Source of the DNA: Rhodocyclales bacterium
Lineage (GTDB): Bacteria > Pseudomonadota > Gammaproteobacteria > Burkholderiales > Rhodocyclaceae
Reading direction: 5' to 3'
Assembly (NCBI GenBank): GCA_016215645.1
Contig: JACRIX010000053.1
Location: 16,080-80,079 of the forward strand
DNA: 64,000 bases
The position numbers and the translations under genes are program-made. This document shows, piece by piece, positions 40,051-48,089 of the stretch. The notes beneath the pieces are model-generated. The model made no database searches. It saw only the letters and a program-made list of their open reading frames with translations, and was not told the origin of the DNA. Numbering within the stretch: position 1 is the first letter of the stretch; every line of letters starts with the position of its first letter.

Positions 40051-41388
40051 TCAATTCCCGGCAATCGTCATCCGCTCGACCAGTATCGAGCCCACCTGCT
40101 TTGAGCCGCGTACTTCGATGTCATTGCCGATTTCGGCAATGCCGAGCAACATGTCGCGCAGGTTGCCGGCGATGGTGATCTCTTCCACGGGATGGACGAT
40201 CTCGCCGTTCTCGACCCAGTAGCCGGCAGCGCCACGGGAATAGTCCCCGGTCACATAATTGACGCCCTGCCCCAGCAACTCGGTCACCAGCAGACCGCGG
40301 CCCATTTGGCGCAACAGCCCCTTCAGGTCATGTGTGCCGGATTGGACCAGCAGGTTGTGCGAACCGCCGGCATTGCCGGTCGTCGGCATGCCCAGCTTGC
40401 GCCCCGAATAGGTGGAAAGAAAATAACCCTGAAGGACCCCGTCCCTGACCACCTCGCGATCGCGCGTAACCACGCCATCGTCATCGAAGGGGGATGAGGC
40501 GAAGCCACCGCGGATGTGCGGACGTTCGCTAATGCGGACAAAGGCGGGAAACACCTTCTTGCCGAGGCTGTCGAGCAGGAAGCTGGTCTTGCGGTAGAGC
40601 GATCCGCCCGATATGGCGTGCACAAAGCTGCCGATGAGGCCCGTGGCCAAGGGCGCCTCAAAGATCACAGGGCATTTGCGTGTCGTCAGCTTGCGCGAAT
40701 CCAGCCGCGCCAGCGCGCGGCGCGCGGCATAGTCGCCGATCAGCGCCGGGTCGGGAAACTCGGCGGCATTGCGGCGCGAGGCGTACCAGTCGTCGCGCTG
40801 CATGTCGTCACCCTCGCCGGCGATGACGGAGCAGGAAACATAGTGGCGCGACGTCGAGAACCCGCCCATGAAGCCCAGGCTGTTCGCCGAGACAAAATGA
40901 GACTGCTGCGCGGACACCGTGGCGCCTTCGGAATTTTTCACCATCGGACTGACGTCGAACGCCGCCTGCTCGCAACGCCGTGCAATTTCAATCGCCGCAT
41001 CGATCGAGATATCCCAGGGATGGAAAAGATCCAGGTCCATGTCGCTCCTGGCCAGCAGTTTCTCCTCGGGCAACCCGGCGCAATCATCTTCCGCGGTGAA
41101 GCGGGCAATCGATAGCGCTGCTTCCACGGTGGCTCTCATGGCCTCGGCTGAAAAATCGGAGCTGCTGGCGTGTCCGCGACGTTGCCCGATATAGACGCTG
41201 ACGCCCAAGCCCTTGTCGCGGTTGTACTCGATGGTTTCGACGTCCTGGCGACGCACGCTGACGGACTGGCCAAAGCCCTCCGAAACATCGACTTCGCACG
41301 CGCTGGCGCCACTTGCCGCCGCGTGGTCCAGCGCCGCCTGGGCCAAAGCGCGCAGTGCGGATTGGGAATGAGCAAAGCCGTCGGACAT
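40051..41388 (-). CDS. pmbA: Metalloprotease PmbA (TldD/PmbA family)
   Basis: SVRRQDVETIEYNRDKGLGVSVYIGQRRGHASSSDFS ... SHNLLVQSGTHDLKGLLRQMGRGLLVTELLGQGVNYVTGDYSRGAAGYWVENGEI. Confidence 0.96.
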   Translation of the reverse strand: MSDGFAHSQSALRALAQAALDHAAASGASACEVDVSEGFGQSVSVRRQDVETIEYNRDKGLGVSVYIGQRRGHASSSDFSAEAMRATVEAALSIARFTAEDDCAGLPEEKLLARSDMDLDLFHPWDISIDAAIEIARRCEQAAFDVSPMVKNSEGATVSAQQSHFVSANSLGFMGGFSTSRHYVSCSVIAGEGDDMQRDDWYASRRNAAEFPDPALIGDYAARRALARLDSRKLTTRKCPVIFEAPLATGLIGSFVHAISGGSLYRKTSFLLDSLGKKVFPAFVRISERPHIRGGFASSPFDDDGVVTRDREVVRDGVLQGYFLSTYSGRKLGMPTTGNAGGSHNLLVQSGTHDLKGLLRQMGRGLLVTELLGQGVNYVTGDYSRGAAGYWVENGEIVHPVEEITIAGNLRDMLLGIAEIGNDIEVRGSKQVGSILVERMTIAGN

Positions 41389-41426
41389 GCGGTAACCCCC
41401 AGGAAGGCAAAGCTATAATCATAACC

Positions 41427-41957
41427 GTGGAAGATATCGATAACGAGCCGTCGGAGTACCGCGGTCCAAGTAAATCGCAGCGCAAGCGCGAAATGACCGC
41501 GTTGCAGGAACTCGGCGAGGAATTGGTCGGCCTGTCGCGTGAACGCCTGTTGAAGATTGAAATGCCGGAGCGCCTGCGCGACGCCATACTTGACGCCCAA
41601 CGCATTACCAAGCACGAAGCCCGGCGGCGCCAGATGCAGTACATCGGCAAGATCATGCGCGATGTAGACGTCGAACCCCTGAGTGAAGCACTCGATGCAC
41701 TCAAGGGTGTTTCCGCCGCGGCAAATGCGCGCCAGCACCATCTCGAAAAATTGCGTGCGCAGCTGATGGAAGACGAGGCCGCCTTCGGCGATCTGGCGCG
41801 CGAATTTCCTGCCGCCGATATCCAGCATCTGCGCCAGTTGAGGCGCAATGCGCTCAGGGAAGCCGAGCAGGGCAGGCCGCCGCGTTCCTACCGTGAGTTG
41901 TTCAGGGAACTGCGCGAACTCGGCAGCGCCGGATCCGGCGGGGACGACGCAACCTAA
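41427..41957 (+). CDS. DUF615/YjgA (DarP-like) ribosome-associated protein, GTG start
   Basis: PSKSQRKREMTALQELGEELVGLSRERLLKIEMPERLRDAILDAQRITKHEARRRQMQYIGKIMRDVD. Confidence 0.92.
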   Translation: MEDIDNEPSEYRGPSKSQRKREMTALQELGEELVGLSRERLLKIEMPERLRDAILDAQRITKHEARRRQMQYIGKIMRDVDVEPLSEALDALKGVSAAANARQHHLEKLRAQLMEDEAAFGDLAREFPAADIQHLRQLRRNALREAEQGRPPRSYRELFRELRELGSAGSGGDDAT

Positions 41958-42232
41958 GCGGTATCGGCTTGCGCGGCAGCCCTGGCCTCGACGCCGGGAT
42001 CCAGAATCATCAGCAAGGCCTGGGCATGCTCGGCGGCATCCCGTCCCAGCCCCGTCAGGTAGCCACCATCGATCAGCGTCAGCAAACCCTTGGCGTGCAA
42101 GCTCCGGGTTGCGGCGATGACTTCCGGCGCGGCGGTCTTGTGCACCTTGATGCCCTGTTGGCTGGTCGCGAGATCAAAGCGCACCAATGTGTTCAGCTCA
42201 TGGACCAGCTCGGGCGTGAAAGGCATGTTCAA
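41954..42232 (-). CDS. TIGR02647-type small conserved protein
   Basis: FTPELVHELNTLVRFDLATSQQGIKVHKTAAPEVIAATRSLHAKGLLTLIDGGYLTGLGRDAAEHAQALLMIL. Confidence 0.85.
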   Translation of the reverse strand: MNMPFTPELVHELNTLVRFDLATSQQGIKVHKTAAPEVIAATRSLHAKGLLTLIDGGYLTGLGRDAAEHAQALLMILDPGVEARAAAQADTA

Positions 42233-42328
42233 TCCTCGGTTAGGGATGGGGCGGGGCGGTCTTGTGATTCTAGCGTCGGATCGACGACGCTACCGTTTCG
42301 AACAGCGGAATCACCTGTCGCCGGATTT

Positions 42329-43270
42329 CTACAGACCGGGATCAGCACCCTCGTCCCGCAGCGTGGCCTCGATCACCGGTCGCGTCAGCTGCGGCGCCAG
42401 GAATTGCATGAAGTCGTATTCATGACGACGTAGCCAGGCGTCGCGGCGAAACGCGACGCGGGTAGTATTGCCCTCGAACAAGTGCGCCGCAGGCAACGCT
42501 GCCAATGCCCCATCGCGCCCGGCATCGAAGGCCATCTCGGCGATGATCCCCACGCCAAGCCCCAGAGCAACATACGTCTTGATGACATCCGAATCAATCG
42601 CGGTCAGCATCACGTTTGGCCGCAGTTGCTGGCGTTCGAAGGCCCGGTCGATTCGTGAGCGGCCGGTAAAGGTGGCGTCATAGGTGATCAGGGGATAGGC
42701 CGCCAGCGCGGCCAGCGTCAGGGGCTGGTGCGCCAGCAAAGGATGTTCCTGCGGCGTCACGACCAGATGCGCCCACTGGAAACAGGGCAGGGTCAATAAG
42801 CCGTCGTATCGATCGAGCGCTTCCGTGGCAATCCCCAGATCCGCGCTGCGATCCAGAATCCAGCCCGCGACCTGCTCCGGACTGCCTTGCTGGATGTGCA
42901 AGCGAATCTTCGGATGGCTCCCGACAAAGCGCTGAATGACGGGCGGCAGGGTGTAGCGGGCCTGGGTGTGGGTGGTGGCGATCGAGAGCTGGCCAACACC
43001 TTCGGTCGCAAAATCCTCGCCGACCCGTTTCATGTTTGCGGCCTCGGCCAGAACTCTCCGCGCCATCGTCAGTATCGTCCTGCCCGGGGCGGTGATAGCG
43101 ACCAGACGCTTGCCCGTCCGCTCGAAGATTGTCACTCCCAACTCGTCCTCCAGCATGGCGATTTGCTTGGAGATGCCGGGCTGGGACGTGTGAAGTGCCT
43201 CCGCCGCCGCCGAAATGTTGAGACTGCGCCGTTCGACTTCCACCAGGTACCGCAATTGCTGGAGCTTCAT
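42329..43270 (-). CDS. cysB: LysR-type regulator, CysB family
   Basis: MKLQQLRYLVEVERRSLNISAAAEALHTSQPGISKQIAMLEDELGVTIFERTGKRL; divergent to sulfur assimilation operon. Confidence 0.9.
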   Translation of the reverse strand: MKLQQLRYLVEVERRSLNISAAAEALHTSQPGISKQIAMLEDELGVTIFERTGKRLVAITAPGRTILTMARRVLAEAANMKRVGEDFATEGVGQLSIATTHTQARYTLPPVIQRFVGSHPKIRLHIQQGSPEQVAGWILDRSADLGIATEALDRYDGLLTLPCFQWAHLVVTPQEHPLLAHQPLTLAALAAYPLITYDATFTGRSRIDRAFERQQLRPNVMLTAIDSDVIKTYVALGLGVGIIAEMAFDAGRDGALAALPAAHLFEGNTTRVAFRRDAWLRRHEYDFMQFLAPQLTRPVIEATLRDEGADPGL

Positions 43271-43272
43271 GG

Positions 43273-43313
43273 ACTTATTATATCTTCTAATTATATACAA
43301 ATCGCTAATAAGT
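43273..43313. promoter_or_regulatory. AT-rich divergent control region with ACTTATTA...TAATAAGT dyad
   Basis: Perfect 8-bp arms 43273-43280 and 43306-43313 in the cysB/tauE intergenic region. Confidence 0.5.
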
Positions 43314-43330
43314 ATTTTCCAGAACTATAT

Positions 43331-44146
43331 ATGCGAATTAGCATGCGCACCATCATGGAATTTTCACTCAACCCCCTGCTTCCCCTGTCCGGCTTTGCCG
43401 TCGGCCTGCTGGTCGGCCTGACCGGCGTTGGTGGCGGCTCGCTGATGACGCCGCTGCTGGTGTTGCTGTTCGGCTTCAAGCCGGCAACCGCAGTGGGCAC
43501 TGACTTGCTTTACGCCGCGATCACCAAGGGCGGCGGTTCCTGGGTGCATCACCGTCACGGCAATATCGACTGGGCCATCACCGGGCGTCTGGCCCTGGGC
43601 AGCGTTCCGGCCGCCGGCCTGACGTTGCTGGCGCTGGCACAACTAGGTATACAAGGCCACGGCGCGACAGGATTGATCTCGGTGGTGCTCGGCTTTGCCC
43701 TGCTACTGACTGCCCTTTCCCTGTTCTTCCGCCAGCGCCTGCTGGACCTCGCCCAGCGCCGCAGCACCAGCGCCGACTTCTCGCATCGCCATGTCGCCAG
43801 CCTCACGGTCGCGGTCGGCGTCGTGGTCGGCGCGCTGGTGACGATCTCCTCGGTCGGCGCCGGGGCGCTCGGCGTCACTGCACTCACCTTCCTCTACCCG
43901 CAGCTCGCCACGCGTCGGATTGTCGGCTCCGACATCGCTCATGCCGTGCCGCTGACCCTGGTCGCCGGCCTCGGTCACTGGTGGCTGGGTACGGTCGATG
44001 TGGTGCTGCTGGTGTCGCTGCTGATCGGCTCCCTGCCCGGCATCGCGCTCGGCGCCCATTTCGCCGCCAAGGTGCCCGAAAAGGCGCTACGCGGCCTGCT
44101 CGCTTCCGTGCTGCTGCTGATCGGCGGCAAGCTGATCTTCGTTTAA
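43331..44146 (+). CDS. Sulfite exporter TauE/SafE family protein
   Basis: GFAVGLLVGLTGVGGGSLMTPLLVLLFGFKPATAVGTDLLYAAITK ... TISSVGAGALGVTALTFLYP. Confidence 0.9.
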   Translation: MRISMRTIMEFSLNPLLPLSGFAVGLLVGLTGVGGGSLMTPLLVLLFGFKPATAVGTDLLYAAITKGGGSWVHHRHGNIDWAITGRLALGSVPAAGLTLLALAQLGIQGHGATGLISVVLGFALLLTALSLFFRQRLLDLAQRRSTSADFSHRHVASLTVAVGVVVGALVTISSVGAGALGVTALTFLYPQLATRRIVGSDIAHAVPLTLVAGLGHWWLGTVDVVLLVSLLIGSLPGIALGAHFAAKVPEKALRGLLASVLLLIGGKLIFV

Positions 44147-44155
44147 GGACACACC

Positions 44156-45838
44156 ATGTACCAATACGACGACTACGATCACGCCATTGTCCGGGCCCGC
44201 GTCGCCCAGTTCCGCGACCAGACGCGTCGCTACCTGGCCGGCGAACTGTCCGACGACGAGTTCCGCCCGCTGCGCCTGCAAAACGGCCTATACATCCAGC
44301 GCCATGGGCCGATGCTGCGCCTGGCCGTGCCCTACGGCCTGATCTCGGCCGCGCAACTGCGCCGCTTTGCCGATGTCGCCCGCCGCTACGATCGCGGCGT
44401 CGGCCACTTCACCACACGCCACAACCTGCAACTCAACTGGGTCAAGCTGGCCGAGGTGCCGCAAATCCTCGCCGATCTGGCGCGGGACGAACTGCATGCG
44501 ATCCAGACCTCAGGCAATTGCATCCGCAATGTGACCACCGACCATTTCGCCGGTGTCGCCGCCGACGAGATCGCCGATCCGCGTCCCTGGGCCGAGCTGT
44601 TGCGTCAGTGGTCGAGCTTCCACCCCGAGTTCGCCTACCTGCCGCGCAAATTCAAGGTCGCCATCTCCGGCGCCACTGAAGACCGCGCGGCGATCCAGGT
44701 GCATGACCTCGGTCTTCAGGTGGTGCGGGATCCCGCCGGCACGATCGGCTTCAGGGTCTATGCCGGCGGCGGCCTCGGCCGCACCCCGCTGCTCGGCCAG
44801 GTGCTGCGCGAGTTCCTGCCGTGGCAACACCTGCTGAGCTACACCGAGGCGCTGGTCCGCGTATTCAACCGCTACGGCCGCCGCGACAATGCCTACAAGG
44901 CGCGCATCAAGATCCTGGTCAAGGCCCTCGGTTGCGAGGAATTCTCCGGGCAAGTCGACGAGGAATGGTCGCACCTGAAGGACGGTCCTTCGACCTTGAC
45001 CGATGGCGAGATCGCCCGCGTCGCCGCGCAATTCCGCGCGCCGGCCTACGAAACATTTGCGGCTGACGATCTCTGCCACCTCGCCCATCTGCGCGAGGAC
45101 AAGGCTTTCTCGCGCTGGGTCGAACGCAATGTGCAAAACCACAAAGTCCCCGGCTATGCCGCCGTCACCCTCTCGCTGAAGAAAGCGGGTGCCGCGCCGG
45201 GCGACGCCAGCAGCGAACAGATGGAAGCCGCCGCCGACCTGGCCGAGCGTTACAGCTTCGGCGAACTCCGCGTCTCGCACGAACAAAACCTGATCCTCGC
45301 CGACGTGCCGCAGCGCGAGCTCTACACCGTCTGGCACCGCGCCAAGGCCGCCAGCCTGGCCGCGCCCACCGTCGGCCTGATCCAGGACCTGATCGCCTGC
45401 CCCGGCGGCGATTTCTGCGCTTTGGCCAATGCCCGCTCGCTGCCGGTCGCCGCCGCGATCCAGGAGCGCTTCGAGGATCTCGACTACCAGCACGACATCG
45501 GCGAACTCGAACTCAACATCTCCGGCTGCATGAACTCCTGCGGCCACCATCACCTCGGTGCGATCGGCATCCTCGGCGTCGACAAGAACGGCGAGGAGTG
45601 GTACCAGATCACGCTGGGCGGCCGCCAGGGCAATGACGCCAGCATCGGCGAGGTGATCGGCCGCGCCTTTGCCGCCGCCGAAGTGCCGGATGCCATCGAG
45701 CGCCTGATTGGCGCCTATCTGGCGCACCGCCATGCCGACGAACGCTTCATCGACACCTTCGACCGCATCGGTGAAGAAGTTTTTCGACAAGCCGCCTACC
45801 CCCACCCCCATCAATCAAGGAGAGTCGCAAATGGCTAA
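44156..45838 (+). CDS. cysI: Nitrite/sulfite reductase (ferredoxin-type siroheme hemoprotein)
   Basis: HFTTRHNLQLNWVKLAEVPQIL ... NVTTDHFAGV ... ACPGGDFCALANARSLP ... NISGCMNSCGHHHLGAIGILG. Confidence 0.95.
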   Translation: MYQYDDYDHAIVRARVAQFRDQTRRYLAGELSDDEFRPLRLQNGLYIQRHGPMLRLAVPYGLISAAQLRRFADVARRYDRGVGHFTTRHNLQLNWVKLAEVPQILADLARDELHAIQTSGNCIRNVTTDHFAGVAADEIADPRPWAELLRQWSSFHPEFAYLPRKFKVAISGATEDRAAIQVHDLGLQVVRDPAGTIGFRVYAGGGLGRTPLLGQVLREFLPWQHLLSYTEALVRVFNRYGRRDNAYKARIKILVKALGCEEFSGQVDEEWSHLKDGPSTLTDGEIARVAAQFRAPAYETFAADDLCHLAHLREDKAFSRWVERNVQNHKVPGYAAVTLSLKKAGAAPGDASSEQMEAAADLAERYSFGELRVSHEQNLILADVPQRELYTVWHRAKAASLAAPTVGLIQDLIACPGGDFCALANARSLPVAAAIQERFEDLDYQHDIGELELNISGCMNSCGHHHLGAIGILGVDKNGEEWYQITLGGRQGNDASIGEVIGRAFAAAEVPDAIERLIGAYLAHRHADERFIDTFDRIGEEVFRQAAYPHPHQSRRVANG

Positions 45839-46355
45839 GCAAATCATCAAGGAGCGTCGCCTGCAGGATGACGCATGGAAAATCGTCAATCTGGTTGATG
45901 GCGAACCCGCTATCGACGTCTGCCTGCCGGTCGGCCCGCTGCTGGTCCCGGTCTCGGTCTGGAAGGCGAAGAAGTCTTGCCTGATCGCCCGTGAATACGA
46001 ACACGGCACACCCCTGGGCATCTGGCTCGCGCCGGAGGACAACATCGAGGACATCGCCGCCGATATCGACGACTTCACGGTGATCGCCGTGCATTTCCCG
46101 AAGCTCGCCGACGGCCGCGGCTATTCCACCGCGCGTCTGCTGCGCGAGCGCCACGGCTATGACGGAGAACTGCGCGCCTTCGGCGACATCGGCCGCGACC
46201 AGATTTTTTTCCTCAATCGCGTCGGCTTCGATGCCTTCGTGATCGGCGAGGGCAAGAGTGCCGAAGACGCACTGGCCGCCTTCGACGATTTTCCCGAGAG
46301 CTACCAGGGCGATGCAGTCCAGCCGCTGCCCCTGTTCCGCCGACGGGCCGCCTGA
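45831..46355 (+). CDS. DUF934 domain protein (CysX-like, sulfite reductase-linked)
   Basis: MAKQIIKERRLQDDAWKIV ... DIDDFTVIAVHFPKLADGRGYSTARLLRERHGYDGELRAFGDIGRDQIFFLNRVGFDAF. Confidence 0.92.
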   Translation: MAKQIIKERRLQDDAWKIVNLVDGEPAIDVCLPVGPLLVPVSVWKAKKSCLIAREYEHGTPLGIWLAPEDNIEDIAADIDDFTVIAVHFPKLADGRGYSTARLLRERHGYDGELRAFGDIGRDQIFFLNRVGFDAFVIGEGKSAEDALAAFDDFPESYQGDAVQPLPLFRRRAA

Positions 46356-46380
46356 ACACCGATCGCCAAGGAGCTGCACC

Positions 46381-47160
46381 ATGTTGCGTGAAAACATCCC
46401 CGATCTGGCCGACCTGGAACTGGTCGCCACCGTTGCCGAAAAAGCCGTCGGCGTCAAGCTACTGCTGCGCGACGTGGCGCGCGACTACGCGCCCGTCGTG
46501 TTCGCCAACAGCCTGGGCGCCGAGGACATGGTGCTGACCGACATGATCTGGCGCGAGAATCTCGACATCGGCATTTTCTCGCTGGATACCGGCCGCCTGC
46601 CGGCCGAGACCTATGACTTGATGGCCCGCGCCGAGCGCCACTACGGCCGCCGCCTGGAGGTATTCGCACCGCGCCACGACACAGTACAGGACTTCGTCAC
46701 GGACTTCGGCATCAACGGCTTCTACGATTCCGTGGAGGCGCGCAAGGCCTGCTGCCATGCACGCAAGATCGAACCGCTGCAGCGCGCGCTGGCCGGCAAG
46801 CAGGCATGGATCACCGGCTTGCGCGCGGCACAATCGCCGACCCGCGAGAAGCTCAAGACCGTGGCCTTTGACCACGGCAACAAGCTGGTCAAGATCAGCC
46901 CGCTCGCCGACTGGAGCGAACGCGAGATCTGGGTCTACCTGCGCGCCAACCGGGTGCCCTACAACGCATTGCACGATCGCAATTTCCCGAGCATCGGCTG
47001 CGCCCCGTGCACCCGCGCCATTCAGCCCGGCGAGGACGTTCGCGCGGGTCGCTGGTGGTGGGAGTCGGCCGAGACGAAGGAGTGCGGCCTGCATCTGGTG
47101 GATGGCAAGCTGGTGCGCGTGGCAACAGTCGGCGCTGGCGACACGGCAGCGGCAGCATGA
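46381..47160 (+). CDS. cysH: Assimilatory APS reductase (CysH family, [4Fe-4S] Cys motifs)
   Basis: EARKACCHARKIEPLQRAL and SIGCAPCTRAI double-Cys motifs; FSLDTGRLPAETY; WWWESAETKECGLH. Confidence 0.95.
   Translation: MLRENIPDLADLELVATVAEKAVGVKLLLRDVARDYAPVVFANSLGAEDMVLTDMIWRENLDIGIFSLDTGRLPAETYDLMARAERHYGRRLEVFAPRHDTVQDFVTDFGINGFYDSVEARKACCHARKIEPLQRALAGKQAWITGLRAAQSPTREKLKTVAFDHGNKLVKISPLADWSEREIWVYLRANRVPYNALHDRNFPSIGCAPCTRAIQPGEDVRAGRWWWESAETKECGLHLVDGKLVRVATVGAGDTAAAA
47127..47147 (-). repeat. Dispersed repeat, copy in cysH 3' end
   Basis: 21/21 match to repeat positions 3-23. Confidence 0.75.
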
Positions 47161-48089
47161 ACGCGCCCGCGCCCGCCACCGCCCCCGTTCGCCCTGCCCT
47201 TGACCACCTTGATTGGCTGGAGGCGGAGGCCATCTACATCCTGCGCGAAGTGGCAGGGCAGTGCAGCAACCCCGCGCTGCTGTTCTCCGGCGGCAAGGAT
47301 TCCATCGTTCTCCTGCGCCTGGCCGAAAAGGCCTTCCGTCCCGGCCGCTTTCCGTTTCCGCTGCTGCACATCGACACCGGGCACAACTATCCCGAGGTCA
47401 TTGACTTCCGCGATGCCCGCGCCTGCGAACTGAACGAGCGCCTGATCGTGCGCTCGGTCGAAAGCTCGATGGCGCGCGGCACCGTTCGGCTCAATTCGGC
47501 CGACGAGTCGCGCAACAAGCATCAGTCGGTGACGCTGCTCGAAGCCATCGGGGAATTCGGCTTCGACGCCTGCATCGGCGGCGCCCGCCGCGACGAGGAA
47601 AAGGCCAGAGCCAAGGAGCGCATCTTTTCCTTCCGCGACGAATTCGGCGGCTGGGACCCGAAGAACCAGCGGCCGGAGTTGTGGGATCTGTTCAATGCCC
47701 GCGTGCACAAGGGCGAAAACATCCGCGCCTTTCCTATCTCCAACTGGACCGAACTCGACGTCTGGCAGTACATCGAACGCGAGGGGCTGGCCCTGCCGCC
47801 GATCTACTTTGCCCACCTGCGCCCGGTGGTCCGCAAGGGGAATCTGTTGCAGCCGGTGACGGAGCTCACTCCGGCGCGCGACGGCGACAACGTCGAACTG
47901 ATGCAGGTGCGCTTTCGCACCGTCGGCGACATCACTTGCACCGCACCGGTGGAATCGGACGCCGATACGGTGCACAAGGTCATCGCCGAGACCGCGACTA
48001 CCACCATTTCGGAGCGCGGCGCGACACGGCTGGACGATCAGGCCTCTGAAGCCGCGATGGAGCAACGCAAGAAAGAAGGGTATTTCTGA
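47157..48089 (+). CDS. cysD: Sulfate adenylyltransferase subunit 2
   Basis: LDWLEAEAIYILREVAGQCSNPALLFSGGKDSIVLLRLAEKAF ... GGARRDEEKARAKERIFSFRDEFGGWDPKNQRPELW. Confidence 0.97.
   Translation: MNAPAPATAPVRPALDHLDWLEAEAIYILREVAGQCSNPALLFSGGKDSIVLLRLAEKAFRPGRFPFPLLHIDTGHNYPEVIDFRDARACELNERLIVRSVESSMARGTVRLNSADESRNKHQSVTLLEAIGEFGFDACIGGARRDEEKARAKERIFSFRDEFGGWDPKNQRPELWDLFNARVHKGENIRAFPISNWTELDVWQYIEREGLALPPIYFAHLRPVVRKGNLLQPVTELTPARDGDNVELMQVRFRTVGDITCTAPVESDADTVHKVIAETATTTISERGATRLDDQASEAAMEQRKKEGYF

Noticed and set aside
43756-43800. Weak copies of the dispersed repeat in the TauE gene (ccagcgccgacttc and tcgccatgtcgccagc)
   Set aside because: Only 19/24 and split in permuted order; kept out of the feature list as possible chance matches
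44510-45814. 434-aa minus-strand ORF opposite cysI
   Set aside because: Shadow ORF of a high-GC coding region
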